DNA from: a virus
IMG/VR virus record: IMGVR_UViG_3300010158_000401
Span: 1-20,133 of that record
Reading direction: 5' to 3' (one strand)
DNA length: 20,133 bases
The notes beneath the pieces were generated by a model that saw only the letters and a program-made list of their open reading frames with translations, did no database searches and was not told the DNA's origin. Positions 14,159-20,133 of the stretch are shown piece by piece (position 1 is the stretch's first letter; each line of letters opens with the position of its first letter). A program made the translations under genes and the position numbers.

Positions 14159-15990
14159 CAGCTAAGGTTATATCTCTTCAGATTAAGCCAGGCATTCAGC
14201 GCGACGGTACATTATTTGATGCGCCAACATATGTTGATGGGCGCTGGGTAAGATTTCAGCGCGGTCGACCAAGGAAAATGAAAGGATATAGAGGCATTTT
14301 TATAAATGCTGCAGGCATTAGCCGTGGCATGTATATGAATTCTCAAAATGGTCTAAACTATATCTATTCTGGAACAAATAACAAGTTACAGATGTGGACA
14401 ACAGACAATAATAATGGTGTTGGTTCTGGGCCTTATGATATTGCTTTTGGCGGCGGTATACTAACACTAACTGGTAGAGTAGCTGGAACTTCATACACTA
14501 CAGGAACATACACAGGAGTTAGTCTTACAGGTGGTACAGGCGCTGGTGCAAAAGCAACGATTGTTGTTTCTTCAGGCGGTGTTTCATCAGTAACACTAAC
14601 TACAGCCGGCACAGGCTATACAGTAGGCGATGTTTTAAGCGCTACTTCAGCAACTATTGGTGGAACAGGTTCTGGGTTTAAAATCAATGTTGCAACTGTT
14701 ATCACTTCTTATACTGCTAATGCTAATAATCTTTGGCAGTTTGACAATGGTTTTGATGTGGCAGGCGGTGTGTCATACTTACTTGCACATCCTGGTCAAA
14801 ATTTAACAGACATTGACAGTACTGTTAATGTTCCTGTACTATATGGTGACTTTCCAGGCGGCACAATGGCTGAGTTAACTGATAGTCAAGGTTCAACTCC
14901 TTCAGGTGATGTCATTAGCGTGTCAGGTGGTTGTGTTATGCTTCACCCATACTTATTTGTCTATGGCAATAATGGGTTTATTAAAAATAGCTCTGCAGGT
15001 AACTTCTTTGATTGGAACTCTGCAGATGCTAACGAAACAAACGTAGCCACAGGTAAAATTGTTAAAGGGCTACCAGTTCGTGGCGGTACAACAGCACCTT
15101 CAGGTTTATTTTGGTCAACAGACTCTTTAGTTCGTGTGTCATATACGCCTACAACAGTAAGCGGTTCAACATTGTATTGGCGCTATGACATCATTACTAG
15201 TCAGTCTTCTATTATGTCTAGTCAATGTGTTATTGAATATGACGGTATTTATTTCTGGGTTGGTGTTGATCGATTCTTAATGTACAACGGTGTTGTAACA
15301 GAAATACCAAACTCAATGAACTTTAACTATTTCTTTGACAATTTAAACTATGCTCAAAGGCAAAAAGTCTGGGCTAGTAAGATTCCTCGTTGGGGTGAAA
15401 TTTGGTGGTTCTTTCCTAACGGTGATTCTGAAGAATGTAATGATGCGGTAGTATTTAATGTTCGTGAACAAGTCTGGTATGATGCCGGAACTGCTATTGG
15501 TGCTCGTAGATCGGCTGGTGTATTCTCTGAAGTTTTCCGTTTTCCTGTCTGGGCAGGAACAGAACAAAATTCAACAAATGGTTATACTTTATGGCAGCAT
15601 GAAACAGGCACTGATGAAATTTATTTAAACAATGTAGATGCAATTCAAAGCTATTTTGAAACTAACAATATTGGTTGGGTAACAGGCGGCCCAGGCGTTG
15701 ATGAAGCTTCAGGGCCTAATAAATGGATTCATTTAGAACGTGTTGAGCCTAACTTTAACCAATCTGAAGACATGAATATGTACATTACAGGCCCAAGTTA
15801 TGCACAAGGCCCTGATGATCTTAGTGACCCATATGTATTTGCACCTGACACACTTAAAATTGATTTACGTGAACAACGACGTGAAATGAGAATTAAGTTT
15901 GAAAGCAATACAATTCGTGGCAACTATGAAATGGGTCAGATTTTACTCTCTGCAGATCTTGGAGACGAGAGAGGCACAGGCAACCCATGA
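14155..15990 (+). CDS. P22 gp10-like head-closure / nozzle protein with inserted beta domain
   Basis: A 611-aa protein. Residues 10-46 (IKPGIQRDGTLFDAPTYVDG, then WVRFQRGRPRKMKGY) are the conserved start of P22 gp10-type 'packaged DNA stabilisation' proteins. The body shows the expected pattern (SGTNNKLQMW, NNLWQFDNG, VLYGDFPGG, a FWVGVDRFLMYNG near 365, IPRWGEIWWFFPNG near 410, and VFNVREQVWYD near 435), with blades like those of a propeller. At about 102-182 a glycine/threonine-rich segment (VSLTGGTGAGAKATIVV, TAGTGYTVGDVL) interrupts the fold. This is a phage beta motif seen in many tail proteins. The start is TTG, set by GGAGG. It should close the DNA-filled head after packaging. The neck call is fairly firm; the insert's purpose is not known. 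Confidence 0.8.
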   Translation: MTAKVISLQIKPGIQRDGTLFDAPTYVDGRWVRFQRGRPRKMKGYRGIFINAAGISRGMYMNSQNGLNYIYSGTNNKLQMWTTDNNNGVGSGPYDIAFGGGILTLTGRVAGTSYTTGTYTGVSLTGGTGAGAKATIVVSSGGVSSVTLTTAGTGYTVGDVLSATSATIGGTGSGFKINVATVITSYTANANNLWQFDNGFDVAGGVSYLLAHPGQNLTDIDSTVNVPVLYGDFPGGTMAELTDSQGSTPSGDVISVSGGCVMLHPYLFVYGNNGFIKNSSAGNFFDWNSADANETNVATGKIVKGLPVRGGTTAPSGLFWSTDSLVRVSYTPTTVSGSTLYWRYDIITSQSSIMSSQCVIEYDGIYFWVGVDRFLMYNGVVTEIPNSMNFNYFFDNLNYAQRQKVWASKIPRWGEIWWFFPNGDSEECNDAVVFNVREQVWYDAGTAIGARRSAGVFSEVFRFPVWAGTEQNSTNGYTLWQHETGTDEIYLNNVDAIQSYFETNNIGWVTGGPGVDEASGPNKWIHLERVEPNFNQSEDMNMYITGPSYAQGPDDLSDPYVFAPDTLKIDLREQRREMRIKFESNTIRGNYEMGQILLSADLGDERGTGNP

Positions 15991-16217
15991 TAAGTTACGA
16001 CCCTAGATATATGAAATGGGACAACTGGTGTGCTTTAATGGCAGAGCTATTTGCGCCTAATCAACTTGGTACATTACCTGAAGACAAATGGGTTGATTGG
16101 GCAGCAGGTCTAAACGGTATTGGTTATTTTACAGAAAACGGTGTACCTGATCCACGTGGTTTTAAAACTTGGCAAGACTGGGCAGCTGCTCTTTGTGGCA
16201 TAATTAGTATTCGATAA
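15987..16217 (+). CDS. Small protein with three WxxW repeats beside the nozzle gene
   Basis: A 76-aa protein. Three WxxW pairs (Trp11/14, Trp35/38, Trp62/65) recur at about 25-residue spacing in a WxxWxAxL pattern (KWDNWCALMAEL, DKWVDWAAGLNGI, TWQDWAAALCGI). This suggests a three-fold helical repeat with buried tryptophans. There is no membrane segment. The ATG overlaps the preceding stop (ATGA), and its stop is one base before the next ATG. I recall similar small proteins directly after gp10-like genes in other phages, with no assigned function. A minor neck or assembly component is plausible. Confidence 0.75.
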   Translation: MISYDPRYMKWDNWCALMAELFAPNQLGTLPEDKWVDWAAGLNGIGYFTENGVPDPRGFKTWQDWAAALCGIISIR

Positions 16218-16218
16218 C

Positions 16219-19200
16219 ATGGCACTTGAAACTTTAAACTCTACTGACCCGATTGCTGGACTATACGATAGTGTGTTTAAGCGTGCGCCTGATGCTGCTG
16301 GATTAGAATTTTGGAAAAATGCATATAACACAGGCACTTCACTAGAACAAATTAAAAATGCGTTTCAAAATTCACAAGAAGCACAAGCAAACCCTTATGT
16401 TAATACACTTGGTGGTACAGGCGCCAATCTTGAGCAAGGTTTTGTAAACCCAAATCGAGATAATGCTTTACCTAGTAATGTTCAAGCAACAACACAGCAA
16501 ACATCACTGCCAACTGGAACAGCAGGCACAACACTTAATGCTACTCAAATGGCTTCTACGGTTCCAGATCCAAATGAGGCAGCTATTACAAGTTTGTACG
16601 ATAGTGTGCTTAAACGAACACCGGATGCTTCTGGTTTAGCATTTTGGACACAAGCAGCAAAAAATGGAATGTCTTTAGCTGACATTAAATCGTCTATTGC
16701 GGCTTCACAAGAAGGCACAGCAACAACTGCAGTTAATAACCTTTACACAAACTATACTGGAACAGCACCAACTGCAACTCAGTTAAATGATGCAAAGACA
16801 CAGCTTAGTTCTGGCAAGACGGTAGATGATGTAACAAAGAGCTTATTAGCTACTCCGACTACTAAGACTTCTATTGAAAAATTAATTACTCAGATGTATG
16901 ATGATCGTCTAGGTCGAGTACCTGATGCAAATGGGTTATCGTTCTGGTCTTCTAAAGTGCTTAACGGTCAAATGACATTAGCGGATGTTGCTAAACAAAT
17001 TGGTACCTCATCAGAAGGATCAACAGCCGCTTCAGTTGCTAATATTTTCCAGCAATATACCGGAAAACTCCCTACGCCACAAGAATTAGCAGATGCTCAA
17101 GCTTTGTTAAGATCTGGTAAAACAATAGATGACGTAACAAAAAACTTAGCAGCTAATGTAGCTAATAAGCCTGCTGTTGAAAAACTAGTTTCTCAGATAT
17201 ATACAGACCGTTTAGGTCATTCGCCTGATGCAAGTGGTTTAGCTTTTTGGACTTCCAAAATAACCGCTGGAACAATGACATTAGCTGATGTTGCTAAACA
17301 GATTGGCGGGTCAACCGAAAGCACAGCATTCCAAAATGATCCTGTTATAAAGCTCTATCAGCAATATGTAGGTCGTACACCTTCGTTAGCAGAGTCTGAT
17401 TTTTGGAGAACACAACTGTCTAAAGGCATACCTCCAGCAGAGATTGCTAAAGGAATTGCTTTATCTGATGAAGGCATTAAATATTCAACAACTAATTTAA
17501 AAGCAATTTTAACAGCACAAATAGGTGCTGATTTTGTTAACAGTTTAACTCCATCACAAATTACGCAATATGCTACTTTGCTTGCAGACCCTAGTTTAAC
17601 TACTCGAGCACCAAAGTTGTCACAAGATCAATTTGACTCTAATTACTATTTAGCTCAAAACCCCGATGTTGTTAGAAATGGTTTTGACCCTTATACGCAT
17701 TACAAACAGTTCGGATATAATGAAGGCCGCGCCGGTAGTGCAACTGATAAAATTCAAATAGCCAAAACTAATGACGACAAGATAAGAGATATTTATGGTC
17801 AAATGGCAAAAGACCCAGTGCTTGGTGAAAAGATAAAAGCAAGCAGTCCACTTTTATATGAGGCAGTAACGCCATTAACTGACATTGGTGGTAAGTTGAT
17901 TAATGGAACGCTTAATTATAACTATGGCTCATACAATGATTTACCTATTTTAAATGCAAATGTTGCACTTGCTGCTGTAGGCGATGGCAATGTAATGACT
18001 AACTTTTCTCATAAGCGTGGCCATATTACCGATAATCTTGGGTGGCAAGGAACTGGATATAGTGGGAAAATTTTACGAGGCGCTGACGCTGTTGGTGTAA
18101 CTGTTAATCTTGATGAAGACGGTAATGTCGGTAGTTATTCCGGGTTAAACGAAGCCGCTGATTTGCTTGGAATTGACAAGAATCAATTTAAAGATAAACA
18201 AGTTCCACTTTTAACTAAAGATGTAAGAGATAGTGACGGCAATGTAGTATCAATAGCTGGCCAACCGGTTTATAAAACAGATGGAAACGGCGACTACCTA
18301 TATGATGATAAGGGTCAGCTAATACCAAAAATGCGTACAATAACCGCAGAGTCACAGCTTTACGACGCCGTTGATAAAGCGTCAAAAAGCATTTGGTCTG
18401 TAACACTTAACTCACTTGAACCTGGCCAAGCAGTTGAAAAAGGTTCAAGAAGCTTCCAAACTGCACTATATAGACAAGAAGGCGATAAGTTATTAGCTAT
18501 TTCTAAGGCTGTGTCACACGGCGGTGTGTATAACATGGATATATACACTGGCGGTAGCGGATTTAACTTTGGTCGTGATATAGCACCAGGCCTTGTTTTT
18601 GTCGGAACAGCTGCATTAACCATGGCTACACTAGGAGGTTCAGCTCCATTAACAGCAATTGGTGCAGGTGTAGGCTTAACTGGCTCAGCAGCCACCATTG
18701 CCGGTGGCGTTATTGTTGGTGCAACCATGGGAGGTCTAAATGCATCAGCATCTGGCCAAGACCCAGGCAAAGGCATATTAACTGGTGCTGCTATCGGCGG
18801 CATCACATCTTCGATGCAACCGCTAATGAATACAGGACCTGTAGCCGGCGTGCTTAAAGATGTTTCAGAAGCATCAGGTGGCTTTTATACTCAACAACAA
18901 CTTGGAAGTATTGTTGGTACAACTTTAGCAACTACTGTAGGTAGTGCAGTTAAAGGCGCAAATGGAGATCAGATTTTTGAAGCATTTGCCACGTCTTTAG
19001 CGGCTAATGGTATTAGCCAAACTGGTGTAAGCGCCATTACTTCTGCATTAAAAGATGTTGTATCTCCAGACACAATGGCTAAGATTGCACGAGCTACACA
19101 AATTGCTGGAAGCACTGTAGCAACATCTGCATTAAGCGGTAAGAACCAAGAGCAGATTTTTAATAATTTAATTAGTCAGTTTGCTGACCCAACTAAAGCA

Positions 19201-20133
19201 ATTGGCACCATAGGCAGTGTTGTAACAGCAAAAGATACGACAGGTGGCGGTACAACTACGACAGGTGGCGGTACAACTACGACAGGCGGTGATACAACTA
19301 CATCTACTGCAAACGACACTAAAATAAATGATATTGCTTCAAATTTTGGTATATCTGCAAATGATTTAAAGTCAATTTTATCTGATGCCCCAGATGTTGC
19401 TGACAAGTTATTTGGCACTGGAACTCAAGTTGCAGATATTTCAGGAACAATGCCTTTTGGCAAAAGTAATGTGCCAGGCACTGAAGGCTATGACCCAAAA
19501 CAGCCTACTATTGATTTACCTAAAGTAGCAACTGACTTAAAAGCTAGTCTAGATAATGTTCCAGCTACTGATTTGTCGCAAGGATTAAATGTTAATGCAA
19601 CACACTTTACGCCTACATTAACATTACAAGATTACACAAATGACAAGAAAACATTACAAGACCAATATGATAAAAAAGAAATAACAGAAGAGCAATTTAA
19701 AAAAGATAATGCAGCATTAGACAAAGATTTTAATAATCAAACTCAAAACTTAACTCAAGCATTAAATCTTCTTAACACTCTTATTAGTAAGGGTATGGAT
19801 GCTAATACTGCATTAACAAAGTCTGCAGTTGCAACTAATTTAAACAAACTAGACTTAGCCAGCGTAATTACAGGCAAAACAAACACTAATACACAAGTCA
19901 CAGGAACTGGTACTAACACAACTAGTACTGTTACAACTAGTACTGTTACAACAGGTACAGGAACAGGCACTAACCTAACAGGAACAGGCACTAACCTAAC
20001 AGGAACAGGTACTAACCTAACAGGAACAGGCACTAACCTAACAGGAACAGGCACTAACCTAACAGGAACAGGCACTAACCTAACAGGAACAGGCACTAAC
20101 CTAACAGGAACAGGCACTAACCTAACAGGAACA
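16219..20133 (+). CDS. Giant DUF4214-repeat protein, 3' end beyond the window (partial)
   Basis: An open frame of 1305 codons from ATG at 16219 with no stop before the window ends. Several DUF4214 units are visible (for example LYDSVFKRAPDAAGLEFW near 15, LYDSVLKRTPDASGLAFW near 125, MYDDRLGRVPDANGLSFW near 224, IYTDRLGHSPDASGLAFW near 325, LYQQYVGRTP near 377), with half-repeats between. FDSNYYLAQNPDVVRNG and HYKQFGYNEGRAG at 472-508 form a motif common in secreted surface proteins. A glycine-rich hydrophobic region at about 787-865 could cross or disrupt a membrane. A charged stretch near 1134-1160 (KKTLQDQYDKKEITEEQF) resembles a SHOCT helix. The end is low-complexity TG-rich repeats. No Shine-Dalgarno is obvious. 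It may be an adhesin or an ejected internal protein; I cannot decide which. Confidence 0.8.
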   Translation, partial: MALETLNSTDPIAGLYDSVFKRAPDAAGLEFWKNAYNTGTSLEQIKNAFQNSQEAQANPYVNTLGGTGANLEQGFVNPNRDNALPSNVQATTQQTSLPTGTAGTTLNATQMASTVPDPNEAAITSLYDSVLKRTPDASGLAFWTQAAKNGMSLADIKSSIAASQEGTATTAVNNLYTNYTGTAPTATQLNDAKTQLSSGKTVDDVTKSLLATPTTKTSIEKLITQMYDDRLGRVPDANGLSFWSSKVLNGQMTLADVAKQIGTSSEGSTAASVANIFQQYTGKLPTPQELADAQALLRSGKTIDDVTKNLAANVANKPAVEKLVSQIYTDRLGHSPDASGLAFWTSKITAGTMTLADVAKQIGGSTESTAFQNDPVIKLYQQYVGRTPSLAESDFWRTQLSKGIPPAEIAKGIALSDEGIKYSTTNLKAILTAQIGADFVNSLTPSQITQYATLLADPSLTTRAPKLSQDQFDSNYYLAQNPDVVRNGFDPYTHYKQFGYNEGRAGSATDKIQIAKTNDDKIRDIYGQMAKDPVLGEKIKASSPLLYEAVTPLTDIGGKLINGTLNYNYGSYNDLPILNANVALAAVGDGNVMTNFSHKRGHITDNLGWQGTGYSGKILRGADAVGVTVNLDEDGNVGSYSGLNEAADLLGIDKNQFKDKQVPLLTKDVRDSDGNVVSIAGQPVYKTDGNGDYLYDDKGQLIPKMRTITAESQLYDAVDKASKSIWSVTLNSLEPGQAVEKGSRSFQTALYRQEGDKLLAISKAVSHGGVYNMDIYTGGSGFNFGRDIAPGLVFVGTAALTMATLGGSAPLTAIGAGVGLTGSAATIAGGVIVGATMGGLNASASGQDPGKGILTGAAIGGITSSMQPLMNTGPVAGVLKDVSEASGGFYTQQQLGSIVGTTLATTVGSAVKGANGDQIFEAFATSLAANGISQTGVSAITSALKDVVSPDTMAKIARATQIAGSTVATSALSGKNQEQIFNNLISQFADPTKAIGTIGSVVTAKDTTGGGTTTTGGGTTTTGGDTTTSTANDTKINDIASNFGISANDLKSILSDAPDVADKLFGTGTQVADISGTMPFGKSNVPGTEGYDPKQPTIDLPKVATDLKASLDNVPATDLSQGLNVNATHFTPTLTLQDYTNDKKTLQDQYDKKEITEEQFKKDNAALDKDFNNQTQNLTQALNLLNTLISKGMDANTALTKSAVATNLNKLDLASVITGKTNTNTQVTGTGTNTTSTVTTSTVTTGTGTGTNLTGTGTNLTGTGTNLTGTGTNLTGTGTNLTGTGTNLTGTGTNLTGTGTNLTGT
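19240..19302 (+). repeat. Three 21-bp in-frame repeats (TGGGTTT)
   Basis: Two exact copies at 19240-19260 and 19261-19281 and a diverged third at 19282-19302 encode TGGGTTT-type heptads within the giant protein. They look like a flexible linker between the hydrophobic core and the C-terminal part. Confidence 0.85.
19918..19947 (+). repeat. Two 15-bp in-frame repeats (TTSTV)
   Basis: ACAACTAGTACTGTT occurs twice in tandem (19918-19932 and 19933-19947), encoding TTSTV twice. It follows an isolated TGTGTNT unit at 19900-19920 and precedes the main 21-bp array, so this part of the gene has undergone repeated slippage. Confidence 0.85.
19957..20133 (+). repeat. 21-bp tandem array (TGTGTNL) running off the window end
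   Basis: Eight full 21-bp units (starts 19957, 19978, 19999, 20020, 20041, 20062, 20083, 20104) plus nine bases of a ninth encode the heptad TGTGTNL. All are identical except one silent GGC to GGT change in the third (20010). An older related unit (TGTGTNT) is at 19900-19920. The length is a multiple of three, so copy-number change alters length but not frame. The true copy number cannot be known because the window ends inside it. Confidence 0.9.

Noticed and set aside
18360-18806. Minus-strand 148-aa frame
   Set aside because: It is antisense to the glycine/alanine-rich region of the giant protein. Proline/alanine-rich composition without start signals is typical of such shadows.
19755-20117. 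Minus-strand open frame with PVPVRLV repeats
   Set aside because: It is the antisense reading of the 21-bp array in the giant + strand gene. The repeat has no stop in that frame, so the openness is an artefact.
19957-20133. CRISPR-like array
   Set aside because: Repeats are directly adjacent with no spacers, are in frame with coding sequence, and there are no cas genes.
16219-20133. Tape-measure protein, based on length and late position
   Set aside because: It lacks the long coiled-coil/helical make-up and associated tail-tube genes. DUF4214 repeats and podovirus-type neck genes argue against a long tail.

Overview
The window is AT-rich and coded entirely on the + strand. Genes are packed end to end, often with 4-base overlaps. 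It reads as part of the late, structural and lysis region of a tailed bacteriophage. Head-tail neck proteins resembling P22 gp4 and P22 gp10, an SU10-type adaptor, and the lack of any recognisable sheath, tube or tape-measure gene point to a short-tailed (podovirus-like) phage. The family mix (lysine-rich repeat protein, DUF6321-like protein, NGGTG fibre repeats, DUF4214 giant protein) is what I associate with uncultured aquatic phages. That is recollection, not a search result, and the host cannot be read from the sequence. I see no tRNA, CRISPR, insertion sequence, integrase or minus-strand gene.

Layout. (1) 1-3229: the tail end of an upstream gene (perhaps the major capsid protein), a lysine-rich repeat protein, an intrinsic terminator, a small probable virion protein, a second very basic protein, a gp4-like neck protein with an inserted beta-rich domain, and a small Cys4 protein. 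(2) 3231-11110: a fibre/adhesin island of about 8 kb. It holds a large NGGTG-repeat fibre, a short fibre built from the same modules, a small beta-sandwich-like protein, then two tandem cassettes that each pair a fibre (sharing a related N-terminus) with a small assembly-chaperone-like gene. (3) 11107-12264: a lysis block joined by ATGA overlaps: a 51-aa gene, a one-TM holin candidate, a three-hydrophobic-segment holin candidate and an M15 zinc peptidase endolysin. (4) 12294-16217: adaptor, a further fibre-like protein, a gp10-like neck/nozzle protein that also carries an inserted beta domain, and a small three-fold WxxW protein. (5) 16219 to the end: one open frame of at least 1305 codons with repeated DUF4214 domains, a long glycine-rich hydrophobic segment, and in-frame 21-bp tandem repeats in which the window ends.

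Working model (inference): the neck proteins close the DNA-filled head and carry an unusually large set of interchangeable adhesins. Chaperone-like genes sit next to the fibres they may serve. The lysis block lies inside this structural operon, and the giant protein may be an adhesin or an ejected internal protein. Only three intergenic gaps exceed 25 bases. One holds a terminator. The other two share a TATAAT / ATGGCA / AAAGG pattern and may be regulatory or may be scars of lost fibre-type genes.
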